Positions 54,556 through 64,000 of a DNA stretch of 64,000 nt are shown here, piece by piece. Both the position numbers and the translations under genes were made by a program. The stretch's first letter is position 1; each line of letters starts with the position of its first letter. Source of the DNA: Desulfarculus sp. (GTDB lineage Bacteria > Desulfobacterota > Desulfarculia > Desulfarculales > Desulfarculaceae); assembly GCA_016218705.1 (NCBI GenBank), contig JACRDC010000035.1, positions 1 to 64,000 of the forward strand. The letters run 5' to 3'. Under the pieces are notes generated by a model. The model was not told the origin of the DNA. It did no database searches and was given only the letters and a program-made list of their open reading frames with translations.

Positions 54556-54975
54556 TCAGGCCGTGGCCTGGGCCTGGCGGCAGTCCGGGCAGTGGCCCAC
54601 GAACTCCAGGCGGTGGCCCAGGACCTCGAAACCGCTGTATTGGCCCACGGTGTTCTCCAGCCCCTGCAGGGGCCTCATCTCCACGTCCACCACGCGGCCG
54701 CAATCCAGGCAGCGCAGGTGGTAATGGTTGTCCACCGTGCCGTCAAAGCGCATCTCCAGGCCGGCCACGTCCAACTTGAGCACCACCCCCGAGCGCGAGA
54801 GTATCTCCAGGTTGCGGTAAACGGTGCCCAGGCTGATGCGGGGCAGACGCTGCCGCACAATCTGGCATAGCTCACCGGCGGTGGGATGGCTCTTGAGCTT
54901 GCGCAGCTCCTCCAAGATCACCTGCCGCTGCGTGGTCATCCTAAGTTTGGCTGAAGCTTGCACCACTGACTCCAT
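54556..54975 (-). CDS. perR: Fur-family regulator, PerR-type peroxide sensor
   Basis: 139 residues. Helix-turn-helix with GTVYRNLEIL, then the metal region RFDGTVDNHYHLRCLDCGRVVDVE. Candidate regulatory metal ligands match B. subtilis PerR: H30, D82, H84, H86 and D97 (equivalent to PerR Asp104, where Fur proteins have Glu), and the structural zinc cysteines C89, C92, C129, C132. It heads the oxygen-defence cluster. The ATG at 54975 has no ribosome site; GTG codons four and five residues later follow GGAG and could be the true start. Confidence 0.85.
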   Translation of the reverse strand: MESVVQASAKLRMTTQRQVILEELRKLKSHPTAGELCQIVRQRLPRISLGTVYRNLEILSRSGVVLKLDVAGLEMRFDGTVDNHYHLRCLDCGRVVDVEMRPLQGLENTVGQYSGFEVLGHRLEFVGHCPDCRQAQATA

Positions 54976-54976
54976 T

Positions 54977-54991
54977 TAGTAACAATTATCA
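54977..54991. promoter_or_regulatory. Candidate Per box overlapping the perR start
   Basis: On the minus strand TGATAATTGTTACTA, a 7-1-7 match to the PerR box, better in the left half than the right. Placed between the -10 element and the start codon, as expected for autoregulation. Confidence 0.5.
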
Positions 54992-54996
54992 ATTAA

Positions 54997-55025
54997 AATT
55001 TAACGCCTGGGCAGGCGCGTGTCAA
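54997..55025 (-). promoter_or_regulatory. perR promoter
   Basis: On the minus strand TTGACA (55020-55025), 17-base spacer and TAAATT (54997-55002). The predicted leader is only about 15 bases. Confidence 0.65.
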
Positions 55026-55081
55026 TCCTCGGCGTTGAAATTATCTGGCTGAAGAAAAGACACTCCCCCGTTTGTACCGCC

Positions 55082-55104
55082 GCACAAAGGGGCAATCTTT
55101 GTGC
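55082..55104. repeat. Inverted repeat in the perR-queC intergenic region
   Basis: GCACAAAG (55082-55089) with its perfect complement at 55097-55104, 7-base loop, within a wider GTAC-flanked segment. May be an operator or a small hairpin; neither neighbour's promoter overlaps it. Confidence 0.5.
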
Positions 55105-55184
55105 AAAGCAGTACAGACAACCATAAACCAGCTTAATCCTAGGATCAAGAGCTAACTAACTGTGAAATGGTCCCAACCCGCCTA

Positions 55185-55213
55185 TTGGCGGCGGCGGGGG
55201 GCGGGTTTATACT
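55185..55213 (+). promoter_or_regulatory. queC promoter
   Basis: TTGGCG at 55185-55190, 17-base spacer, TATACT at 55208-55213. The leader of about 30 bases is too short for a preQ1 riboswitch. Confidence 0.6.
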
Positions 55214-55248
55214 CCCCGCAAAGGCCACTTTGCTTGACTGGAGGAAAA

Positions 55249-55953
55249 ATGACCCCACCAGACCCCGGGCCACCGGCTGTGGTGCTGCTCTCCGGTGGGC
55301 TGGATTCCAGCACCGTGCTGGCCCTGGCGCGCCAGGACGGCTACACCTGCCACGCCTTGAGCTTCCGCTACGGCCAGCGTCACGCCGTGGAGCTAAAGGC
55401 CGCCGCCCGGGTGGCCCAGGCCCTGGGAGCTGCGCAGCATCTGGTGATGGATATGGACCTGCGCCTCATCGGCGGCTCGGCGCTGACCAGCGACCTGCCG
55501 GTGCCCAAGGACCGCCCCCACCAGGCCATGGCCCAGGGCGTGCCCGTCACCTATGTGCCGGCCCGCAACACCCTGTTCCTGTCCCTGGCCGTGGCCTGGG
55601 CCGAGACCCTGGACTGCACCGACATTTTCATCGGGGTCAACGCCCTGGACTATTCCGGCTATCCCGACTGCCGGCCGGAGTTCATCGCCGCCTTCCAGGA
55701 GGTGGCCAACCTGGGCACCCGCCTGGGCGCCGAGATGGGACGGCGCTTTGGCATCCACACCCCCTTGATAAACCTGAGCAAGGCCCAGATCATCGCCCAG
55801 GGGCTAAGGCTGGGCCTGGACTACGCCATCACCCACTCCTGCTACGACCCCGGCGAGCACGGCCTGGCCTGCGGCCGCTGCGACTCCTGCCAGCTCAGGC
55901 TCAAGGGCTTTGCCCAGGCCGGCGCGCGCGACCCCCTCCCCTATGCCGTGTGA
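55249..55953 (+). CDS. queC: 7-cyano-7-deazaguanine synthase QueC
   Basis: 234 residues from [22 protein letters not shown]. The PP-loop [26 protein letters not shown] and the zinc site SCYD...[14 protein letters not shown] are diagnostic. It converts CDG to preQ0 in queuosine synthesis. GGAGG lies four bases before the ATG. Its last 13 bases overlap the end of the convergent DedA gene. No other que genes are present here. Confidence 0.94.
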   Translation: MTPPDPGPPAVVLLSGGLDSSTVLALARQDGYTCHALSFRYGQRHAVELKAAARVAQALGAAQHLVMDMDLRLIGGSALTSDLPVPKDRPHQAMAQGVPVTYVPARNTLFLSLAVAWAETLDCTDIFIGVNALDYSGYPDCRPEFIAAFQEVANLGTRLGAEMGRRFGIHTPLINLSKAQIIAQGLRLGLDYAITHSCYDPGEHGLACGRCDSCQLRLKGFAQAGARDPLPYAV

Positions 55954-56516
55954 CGCTTTCGCCGGCGCTTGAGCCAGGCGCGCGCCAGCATCGCCAGGGT
56001 CCACAGCAACACCAGCCCGGCCAGGATCAGCAGGGAATGTTTGTGTATTTCGCCCAGGTAGCGCTCCAGGGCCTGGCCGAAAAGATAGCCGGCCCAGGCC
56101 CCGGCCACGGCCCAGATCAGGGCGCCGATGGCGTTAAGGGTGGCGAAGCGGACCAGGGGCACGCCGCTCATGGCCAGCACGAAGGGAGTGGGGTTGCGCA
56201 AACCCCAAAAGAAGCGGAAGGTGAGCATCCACAGATCCAGGTAGCGTCCGGTCTTGTGGCGAATCCTCTCGATCTTTTCTTGCCAGCCGGGGAAGCGGGC
56301 CACGATGGGCCGGCCCCAGCGGCCGCCGATGAAAAAGGCCAATTGGTCGCCCAGCAGGCTACCGGTGAAGGCCGATGCCATCACCCAGGGCAACTCCAAA
56401 AGCCCCTGCTGGGCCGCCAGCCCACCCAGCACCAGGATGGTCTCGCCCTCCAGAAAGGTGCCCACGAACAGCGCCAGGTAGCCGTACTGGGTGACCAGAC
56501 TTTGCAGGTCGAGCAT
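55941..56516 (-). CDS. DedA-family membrane protein
   Basis: 191 residues from [25 protein letters not shown], with GGGAG five bases before the ATG. The FLEGE and [12 protein letters not shown] motifs and the [19 protein letters not shown] segment are DedA/SNARE-associated signatures; about four to five helices. DedA proteins flip undecaprenyl phosphate or other lipids, which would fit carrier recycling. Acceptor here not known. Confidence 0.85.
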   Translation of the reverse strand: MLDLQSLVTQYGYLALFVGTFLEGETILVLGGLAAQQGLLELPWVMASAFTGSLLGDQLAFFIGGRWGRPIVARFPGWQEKIERIRHKTGRYLDLWMLTFRFFWGLRNPTPFVLAMSGVPLVRFATLNAIGALIWAVAGAWAGYLFGQALERYLGEIHKHSLLILAGLVLLWTLAMLARAWLKRRRKRHTA

Positions 56517-56616
56517 GGGCGCTCCCGGAGGGGCCATGGCTGAGGGACCGTGGTTGGCGCCGGGGCGGCCCGTCAGGCGCCGTTAGCGGCCCCTTCGCGG
56601 GATGGGCCAGCGGTGT

Positions 56617-58680
56617 CTAGCGCGGCGGGCTGGCCGGCGCTCCCGTGGCCGCGGACGGTGCCGGGGGCGGCAGGGCCGGGGCCGCGGGCATGGGCGTCAC
56701 GGAGGTGGCCGCGGGCACCAGGGACGGGGACGGGATGCTGGAGGGCTCCACCGGTACCAGTGTCTCCGAGCCGTCCAGGCGCCGGAAGGCCTCGCCGCGC
56801 ACCGTGAACAAGGGCAGTGGCTTTTTGATGCGGCGGTCGGGACTCACGGAGAGCGGGCCGCAGACACCGGGCACGTCCTTGATCTCGGCCAGGACGTCGC
56901 GCATGCCCTGGCGGGTGCGCGGCGGCTGGGGTCCTTGCAGGATGCCCCGCAGGATAAGGGCGGCGTCGTAGCCGTGTGCGTCTATGACGTTGGGATCGCG
57001 CCCCATGGCCTGCCGAAACTGCCCCACGAAGCCGGCCACCAGGGGCGAGGGGTCGCTGGCGTCGAAGGCGTCGGGGATGATGGCGTTGTGCAGGAAGCGG
57101 CCGGCCATCTCCACTAGCTTGGGGTTATGCCACAGGCTGGTGCCCAGGAGGGGCAGGCCGGCCACGTCGTGATACACCAACTGGGGCACGATCAGCCCCA
57201 CCCGCTCCACGTTATCGGGGATGAACAGGGCGTCGAAGTCCATGGTGGGCTTGGGTCCGTCTCCGCGCCCCCCCCGATAGCCAGGCGGCAGGTGGCCCAG
57301 TTGGCGGATGTCGGTGGAGAAGTCGGTCTGGTTGGGGTCGTAGAATACCGTGCGCACCACCTGGCCGCCCCGGGCCAGCACCCCGGCGTCAAAAAGCTTG
57401 GCAAAGCCCTGGCCATAGGCGGTGCGGGGAGCCAGCACCGCCAGGCGCTTGAGCCCCCGCCGGTCCATGGCCTCATCCAGGAGGGCGGCCACCTGGTCGG
57501 CCGGCGAGAAGAAATTCTGGAAGACGTAGTCCCCGGCCTTGGTGGCCCCCTCCACCACGCTGGGCGTGATGAGCGGCACCTTGAGGGCCTGGGCCTGTCG
57601 GGCCGTGGCCAGGGCCGAGGCGCTGTCCAGCGGGCCAATCACGGCCATGACCTTGCGCTCGCCGGCCAGGCGGGTCAGGGCCTCCACGGCCTGCCTGGGG
57701 TCGTTGCCGCTGTCCTCGATGAACAGGACCGAGGCCTGGTCGCCGCCGCTCAAGAGCCCCAGGCCCAGTTCCACGGCGGCCAGCACATTGCGGCCGTGGC
57801 TCTCGTAGGGGCCGGAGAGCGGCAGGATCACCCCCACGGCGCTGGCCCGCACCTGCCGGGCCTGGCCCAGCTCCTGGGCCAGGGCCTCCACCCGCGGCAG
57901 GTAGGGCTGGGCCGCTGGTGTCTGGCGCAGGCTGTTCAGGCCGGCCTCGGCCTGCTCGGCGCGCCCCTCGCGCAGGTGGGCCTGGGCCAGGGCCAGGGCC
58001 AGGGCCGCCCGCAGGGAGGCGTCGGCGGCCTGATTCAGCAAGGGCTCCACCTGGCGGCTGGGGGCCTGGCCGGCCACCTCGGCCAGGCGCAGGCCCAGGG
58101 CCGTCAGTTGGTCGGGCGGGGTGTCCGGCGCCAGGCGCAGCAGATAAGCCGCCGCCGCCGCGTGCTGGCCCTGGGTTTGCAGCACCTCGGCCAAAAGCCC
58201 CAGGGCCTGGCGCCGCTCCTGGGGACCCGGCATCAAGGTTGGGCTGGCCAGCAGGGTGCGCAGGCGCGTCTCGGCGGCGCCCAACTGGTTCTGGTCGCGC
58301 TCCAGGCGCGCGGCCAGGAGCCCGGCCTCCAGTTGCGCCGCCGGCAGCGGCCCGCTGGCCAAGAGTTCCTGAAGCTGGGCCAGGGCCAGGGCCTTCTCGC
58401 CGGCTCCGATCAGGGCCTTGGCCAGGCCCAGGCGGGCCTCGGCCACCTGGGCCGGCGTGGAGCGCATCTTGAGCGCCGCCCGGAAGGCGTCTGCCGCCTC
58501 ATGGTGCTGGCCCCGGGCCAGGCGCTCCTGGCCCAGGCGCAGCACGGCCTGGGTCTCGTCGGCCGGCGTGGGGCGGGTAAGCACCGGCGCCGGAGTCAGG
58601 GGCTCCTTGGCGCAGCCCAGGGGCAAAAGGATGGCGGCGGCCAAAAGGGCCGCCAGCCATATGACCAGACGTGCTGGCAA
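56617..58680 (-). CDS. LpoA-like lipoprotein: helical repeats plus periplasmic-binding domain
   Basis: 687 residues. Signal with lipobox LPLGC (Cys23), a tetratricopeptide-like alpha region from about 40 to 275 (LARGQHHEAADAFRAAL, LREGRAEQAEAGLNSL) and a Peripla_BP_6 domain from about 283 (AVGVILPLSGPYESHGRNV) to 640, ending in a proline/alanine-rich tail. This order is that of LpoA, the outer-membrane activator of penicillin-binding protein 1A; the call rests on architecture. It begins immediately after the dnaK stop. Confidence 0.8.
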   Translation of the reverse strand: MPARLVIWLAALLAAAILLPLGCAKEPLTPAPVLTRPTPADETQAVLRLGQERLARGQHHEAADAFRAALKMRSTPAQVAEARLGLAKALIGAGEKALALAQLQELLASGPLPAAQLEAGLLAARLERDQNQLGAAETRLRTLLASPTLMPGPQERRQALGLLAEVLQTQGQHAAAAAYLLRLAPDTPPDQLTALGLRLAEVAGQAPSRQVEPLLNQAADASLRAALALALAQAHLREGRAEQAEAGLNSLRQTPAAQPYLPRVEALAQELGQARQVRASAVGVILPLSGPYESHGRNVLAAVELGLGLLSGGDQASVLFIEDSGNDPRQAVEALTRLAGERKVMAVIGPLDSASALATARQAQALKVPLITPSVVEGATKAGDYVFQNFFSPADQVAALLDEAMDRRGLKRLAVLAPRTAYGQGFAKLFDAGVLARGGQVVRTVFYDPNQTDFSTDIRQLGHLPPGYRGGRGDGPKPTMDFDALFIPDNVERVGLIVPQLVYHDVAGLPLLGTSLWHNPKLVEMAGRFLHNAIIPDAFDASDPSPLVAGFVGQFRQAMGRDPNVIDAHGYDAALILRGILQGPQPPRTRQGMRDVLAEIKDVPGVCGPLSVSPDRRIKKPLPLFTVRGEAFRRLDGSETLVPVEPSSIPSPSLVPAATSVTPMPAAPALPPPAPSAATGAPASPPR

Positions 58681-60588
<1,908 letters not shown>

Positions 60589-60644
60589 GGTAAACTGCCT
60601 CCCCGCAAATCTGGTGGGCCGGCGGCGCCTGGCGCCGATGGCTA

Positions 60645-61259
60645 TTAATTGATCGTGATCTTAATCTCGGTGCCCTCGTCGTCGCTGGGCGCCGGCCTTT
60701 TGCTCACCACCACCATGGCCGGCCTGAGCAGCCGCCCCTGGAACATGTAGCCCTTTTGCAACTCCGTGAGCACGGTGTTCTCGTCCTGGGCCGGGTCCTC
60801 CTGCTGCATCATGGCCTCGTGGAACTCGGGGTTGAAGGGCTGGCCCAGGGCCTCGATCTTCTCCAGGCCGTGGCGCTCCAGCACCTTCATCAGTTCCTGG
60901 ACAGTCAGCGAGACGCCCTCGGCCAGGGTGCCCTGGCCGCTAGGCTCGGCGGCGTGGCTCAAGGCCCGCTCCAGGTTGTCCAACACCGGCAAGAGGTCCT
61001 TGACCATGCCCTCGTTGGCCCGGCGCAAGAACTCGGCCTTGTCTCGCTCCAGCCGTTTCTTGAAGTTCTCGGTCTCGGCGGCCAGGCGCAGCATGCGGTC
61101 CTTGAGCTCGTCGCGCTCGGAGGTGAGGGCGGCCAGGGGGTCGGCTTCCACTTTGGGAGCATCCCCAGCCTGGGGGGCCGGCTCGGATTGAGGCGCCGCC
61201 TCGGAGGCCACGTCCTGCTTCTTGCTCTTCTCGCCCGCCGGTGACTCCTGCTTGACCAA
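60645..61259 (-). CDS. grpE: Nucleotide exchange factor GrpE
   Basis: 204 residues. An acidic, disordered N-terminus leads to a long coiled-coil (residues about 45-100, [17 protein letters not shown]) and the beta domain with [16 protein letters not shown] and [18 protein letters not shown]. It exchanges ADP on DnaK. 24 bases after hrcA. Confidence 0.95.
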   Translation of the reverse strand: MVKQESPAGEKSKKQDVASEAAPQSEPAPQAGDAPKVEADPLAALTSERDELKDRMLRLAAETENFKKRLERDKAEFLRRANEGMVKDLLPVLDNLERALSHAAEPSGQGTLAEGVSLTVQELMKVLERHGLEKIEALGQPFNPEFHEAMMQQEDPAQDENTVLTELQKGYMFQGRLLRPAMVVVSKRPAPSDDEGTEIKITIN

Positions 61260-61283
61260 ATTATCCTCCAGGCTGACGGCGCC

Positions 61284-62324
61284 CTAGTCCCGGGACCCCA
61301 GGATGCGGCTGACCAATTGGGCGGTGTAATCCACGATGGGGATGACCTTTGAGTAGTCCATGCGCGTGGGGCCGATCACCCCCAAGGCCCCCAGGGGCGC
61401 GCGCCTGCCGCCATAGGCGGCCGTCACCGCGGTCAAGCCCTCCAGCCCGGCCAGATCGCTCTCGGCGCCGATGAATATCTGCACCCCCTGAGCGGCCAGG
61501 GACTTTTCCAAGAGCCGCAGCAGGGTGGATTTTTCCTCAAAGGCCCGGAATATCAGGCGCAACCTGGCCACGTCCGCGAACTCGGGGGCGCCCATCAGGT
61601 TGGTCTGCCCCTCCACGAACACATCGCCCGGCCCACCGCCTGGCAGGGCCTTTTGCCCCAGACGCAAGGCCCGGCTCAAGACCCGGTCAAAGCGCACCTT
61701 CTCGCGCGCCATCTCCCGGGCCACCCGCTCTTTGACCTCGCTTAAGGTAAGATCGGCCAGCAGTTCATTCAAGTACCTGGTGAATTTATCCAGGTCATCT
61801 TGTTTAAGGTCGCTATCGGCCTCGATAATTCTGTTCTGGACCCCGCCGCTTTTAGTCACCAGCACCACCAGGATCAGCCCCGGCTGCAACAGCGCGAACT
61901 CAACATGCCTGAAGACCTCCTGCTCGGGCAGGGGCGCGGCCACCACCGCCGCCTGCTGGCTCAAGAGGCTCAACGACCGGCTGGCGGCCTGGAGCACCTC
62001 GCGCAGGTCCAGGGGCTGGCGCTCGTGCAGGGCCTGGTTAATCTGGGCCTTGGCCTGCTGATCCAGCTCGCGCACCTCCAGTATGGAGTCCACGTAGAAG
62101 CGCAGGCCCTGGGAGGTGGGCACCCGGCCAGCCGAGACGTGGGGCTGGGCCAGGTAGCCCAGGTCCTCCAGGTCGGACATGACGTTGCGGATGGTGGCCG
62201 GTGACACCGACACGCCCGTGAGCTTGGAGATGGTTCGCGACCCCACGGGCTCGGCGGTGGCGATGTAGTTGGCTATCACCGCCGAGAGCACCAAGCGAGC
62301 GCGCTGCGAAAGCTCTTCGGTCAC
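61284..62324 (-). CDS. hrcA: Heat-inducible transcription repressor HrcA
   Basis: 346 residues. Winged helix VLSAVIANYIATAEPVGSRTI and SPATIRNVMSDLEDLGYL, then the central dimerisation domain and a C-terminal GAF-like part (VIGPTRMDYSKVIPIVDYTAQLVS). It represses its own operon by binding CIRCE, located 16 bases upstream of the GTG/ATG start. Confidence 0.95.
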   Translation of the reverse strand: MTEELSQRARLVLSAVIANYIATAEPVGSRTISKLTGVSVSPATIRNVMSDLEDLGYLAQPHVSAGRVPTSQGLRFYVDSILEVRELDQQAKAQINQALHERQPLDLREVLQAASRSLSLLSQQAAVVAAPLPEQEVFRHVEFALLQPGLILVVLVTKSGGVQNRIIEADSDLKQDDLDKFTRYLNELLADLTLSEVKERVAREMAREKVRFDRVLSRALRLGQKALPGGGPGDVFVEGQTNLMGAPEFADVARLRLIFRAFEEKSTLLRLLEKSLAAQGVQIFIGAESDLAGLEGLTAVTAAYGGRRAPLGALGVIGPTRMDYSKVIPIVDYTAQLVSRILGSRD

Positions 62325-62340
62325 GGGCAGTTACCCCCTA

Positions 62341-62367
62341 TCAGCACTCAAGTGCCCCGAGTGCTAA
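62341..62367. promoter_or_regulatory. CIRCE operator
   Basis: [T/C]CAGCACTC-N9-GAGTGCTAA: the right arm is a perfect consensus and the left differs in one base. It overlaps the predicted transcription start of hrcA-grpE-dnaK. Confidence 0.92.
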
Positions 62368-62370
62368 GCA

Positions 62371-62399
62371 AATCTAACAACGCCCCCCCACCATGTCAA
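62371..62399 (-). promoter_or_regulatory. hrcA-grpE-dnaK promoter
   Basis: On the minus strand TTGACA (62394-62399), 17-base spacer, TAGATT (62371-62376). The -35 element borders repeat copy 1. Confidence 0.7.
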
Positions 62400-62572
62400 G
62401 CCGGCCCGGTGCCCGGGCTGGCATTGACGGGTCGGGCGGGGTTGTCGAACTGGCCAACCGTGCGGGCTCCCGGTGCAGGGTTATGTAATCTCGCAAGCCG
62501 GCCCGGTGCCCGGGCTGGCATTGACGGGTCGGGCGGGGTTGTCGAACTGGCCAACCGTGCGGGCTCCCGGTG
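62397..62572. repeat. Pair of 79-bp direct repeats, 97-base period
   Basis: 62397-62475 recurs as 62494-62572 with no mismatch I can see, separated by an 18-base unique spacer. Each copy contains a GC-rich inverted repeat (gccggcccgg facing ccgggctggc). They fill the gap between the hrcA promoter and the end of the receiver-like gene. Confidence 0.85.
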
Positions 62573-62614
62573 AAGGTTGCTCATCATCAGAGATGGCGAA
62601 GCCGGGCTGGCCGC

Positions 62615-63448
62615 TTAAGCCGCTTCCAGCCAGAGGCCCAAGGCCCCCAGCAGGGCCTGGTCGCCGGGGTCCAGGCCGGCAGCCCGGCGGGCTAAGTCCA
62701 GCAAGGCCTGGCCCGCCGGGCCGCGCTCACCCCGCCCATCCAGGCAGGTCAGAGCGCGTTGCAGGGCCTGGGTCAGTTCCCGGAGTCCGTCCTGGCCGGC
62801 CAGGCGGGCCAAGAGCGGGCCGGCCCGCATGCCCAGGCGGCGCTCCACGGCGGCGTGGGCGGCCCGGGCCAGGCCGGGCGCGGCCTGGCGGGTGGCCAGG
62901 GCGATGGCCTGGTCGCCAGCGCCCTGGGGCTTCTGCAAGAGCCCCTCGGCCCCGGCCAGGCTGAGGGCCACGGCATCGGCGTACAGGGCCTTGCGCGAGT
63001 AGCCCAGGGCGGCGGCATGGGGGTAGTGGCGCCGCGCCTGCTCCAGGTTGTATAGCCCATAGGCCCGGCCCTGGCCCAAGTCCCCGGCTGCCTGTAAAAA
63101 GGCCCGCTGCCAGCGCTCCACCTGGCCGTAGAGCCGGCGCAGGTACAGGTTGCCCGCCTCTGCCCCGGCCTGCTCCAGGCCCTCGTACAGGGAATCCAGT
63201 GGTGTGCCCGGCCCCAGGTCCCGTTCAAGCTCGGCCAGGTCTGGGATGCGCGGGGCGCTCACCCGGGGGCCGGCCCCGTAGATGTCCAACAAAAAGCACA
63301 GGGGATATTCCCCAGCCAGGCGCTCCCTGGCCTCGCCAAAAGTACGGGCGTAGACAAAACGCGCCCGCGCAAAGGCCGGGGCGGCATTCTGCGCGAAGTT
63401 GTCCAGCTCGAACTGGGCGTCATCTATGAAGCAAAAGACGGGCGGCAT
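62615..63448 (-). CDS. Receiver-like orphan protein with a C-terminal helical region
   Basis: 277 residues from MPPVFCFIDDAQFELDNF (GGGAGG eight bases upstream of the ATG). The first 70 residues resemble a response-regulator receiver: an acidic pair IDD at 9-11 and a strand ending LCFLLDIYG that would carry the phospho-acceptor Asp. The expected downstream Thr/Ser and Lys are not obvious. The remaining 200 residues are alanine-rich helices of no recognised family. No sensor kinase is adjacent. Could be a stand-alone adaptor. Confidence 0.65.
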   Translation of the reverse strand: MPPVFCFIDDAQFELDNFAQNAAPAFARARFVYARTFGEARERLAGEYPLCFLLDIYGAGPRVSAPRIPDLAELERDLGPGTPLDSLYEGLEQAGAEAGNLYLRRLYGQVERWQRAFLQAAGDLGQGRAYGLYNLEQARRHYPHAAALGYSRKALYADAVALSLAGAEGLLQKPQGAGDQAIALATRQAAPGLARAAHAAVERRLGMRAGPLLARLAGQDGLRELTQALQRALTCLDGRGERGPAGQALLDLARRAAGLDPGDQALLGALGLWLEAA

Positions 63449-63540
63449 GGCGGGCGCCTCCCTGCGGGTTATGTGGATGGGGTGCTTGTCATGCCATAGC
63501 ACCCGTGGCGGGCCGGGGCAAGCGGGCATTGTGGCCGCCC

Positions 63541-63569
63541 TTGACCGGTCCCCTGGGCCGTGCTAGGAA
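63541..63569 (+). promoter_or_regulatory. Candidate promoter of the CGGC-family gene
   Basis: TTGACC at 63541-63546, 17-base spacer, TAGGAA at 63564-63569. Confidence 0.45.
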
Positions 63570-63641
63570 TATCCCTGCGATTATCAGGTGATAACAGAGC
63601 GCCCCCAGCGCCTTACTGGGGATTTGCCAGGAGGGCCAAAG

Positions 63642-63986
63642 ATGAAACCAGTGGCGGTGATCGGTTGCGGCTCCTACATGGACGCGGGGTACGGCTGCCC
63701 GGGCGAGTGGCGCTGCCTCAAGGCGGCGGCCCTGGGCACGGGCAAGTTCACGGAGCCGGTGCAGGTGGTGGCCTTCATAAAGTGCGAGTGCCCGGGCCGG
63801 GCCACGGTGCCCAACCTGGGGCACTTCATGAAGATGGCCGAGATGCGCCCCGAGGCGGTGTATCTGTCCTCGTGCATGGTGGGCGCCAAGCCCGAGTGCA
63901 AGAACATGTCCCTGGAGGACCGCGTGGCCTTTATCCAGGAGAAGACCGGCCTGCCGGTGCTCCTGGGCACGCACGAGTACCACTAG
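63642..63986 (+). CDS. CGGC-domain family small cysteine-rich protein, variant motif
   Basis: 114 residues. It follows the family pattern closely: a GCGSYMDAGYGCPGEWRCLKA start, ALGTGKFTEPVQVVAFIKC, CPGRATVPNLGHFMKMAEM, AVYLSSCMVGAKPEC and a GLPVLLGTHEY end. The eponymous CGGC is CEC here (KCECPGR), so the motif is incomplete. The cysteines suggest a metal or persulfide site; function unknown. AGGAGGG lies before the ATG. The gene is complete, stopping 14 bases before the window end. Confidence 0.78.
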   Translation: MKPVAVIGCGSYMDAGYGCPGEWRCLKAAALGTGKFTEPVQVVAFIKCECPGRATVPNLGHFMKMAEMRPEAVYLSSCMVGAKPECKNMSLEDRVAFIQEKTGLPVLLGTHEYH

Positions 63987-64000
63987 CTAGCAGATAGGGC

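Noticed and set aside
55214-55248. preQ1 riboswitch before queC
   Set aside because: Leader is only about 30 bases after the predicted start and no C-rich loop/A-rich tail pattern was found.
62397-62572. CRISPR array
   Set aside because: Only two copies, repeat of 79 bases with an 18-base spacer; no cas genes.

Overview
The window is high-GC DNA from a Gram-negative anaerobe, most likely a sulfate-reducer-type member of the Desulfobacterota (the former Deltaproteobacteria; something like the Desulfarculales, but the species cannot be fixed from sequence). Pointers are LpxI instead of LpxH, a desulfoferrodoxin/rubrerythrin/rubredoxin/flavodiiron oxygen-defence set, a PxxKW cysteine-rich protein, a DVU0298-like repeat protein and an anaerobe-type cytochrome bd pair. 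Coding density is very high and many neighbours overlap by 4 bases.

Positions 155-29260 (minus strand) form one long outer-membrane biogenesis cluster starting at a good lysS promoter. In transcription order: lysS, the lipoprotein exporter lolC-lolD, bamA with an extra N-terminal domain, ompH, lpxD, fabZ, lpxA, lpxI, a Gfo/Idh oxidoreductase, lpxB, msbA, a PAP2 phosphatase, two ArnT-like glycosyltransferases, an ArnC-like transferase, an ArnD-like deacetylase, waaA (Kdo transferase), lpxK, an LpxL-type acyltransferase, two heptosyltransferases, a nucleotide-sugar epimerase, a Trm112-like mini-protein, a third heptosyltransferase and a WaaG-like glycosyltransferase. This covers most of lipid A-Kdo-heptose core synthesis, the MsbA flippase and a candidate lipid A amino-sugar decoration route. 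Two copies of a 150-bp element made of five consecutive hairpins flank the arnC-like gene. The extreme left edge looks like an IS end.

Positions 29261-38548 (mostly plus) hold a PxxKW protein, a large palindrome, an RtcA-like protein with a substituted catalytic histidine, mfd, two SurA/PpiC-type chaperones, trpS and a YkgJ-type cysteine cluster protein. Positions 38545-48006 (minus) carry a methyltransferase-like membrane protein, an Old Yellow Enzyme homologue, and a LIV-type ABC transporter locus (livHMGF, GntR regulator, small membrane protein, PaaK-like CoA ligase, AT-rich lipoprotein island, binding protein). A promoter with a GntR-like dyad at its start site precedes livH.

Positions 48354-54975 (minus) are an oxygen-handling region: cydAB, a HEAT-like protein, flavodiiron protein, rubredoxin, desulfoferrodoxin, rubrerythrin, a small winged-helix-like protein and a PerR-type regulator. 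Positions 55249-63986 hold queC, a DedA protein, an LpoA-like lipoprotein, the hrcA-grpE-dnaK heat-shock operon with CIRCE and promoter, a 79-bp direct repeat pair, a receiver-like orphan protein and a CGGC-family protein. I saw no rRNA, tRNA or CRISPR array.
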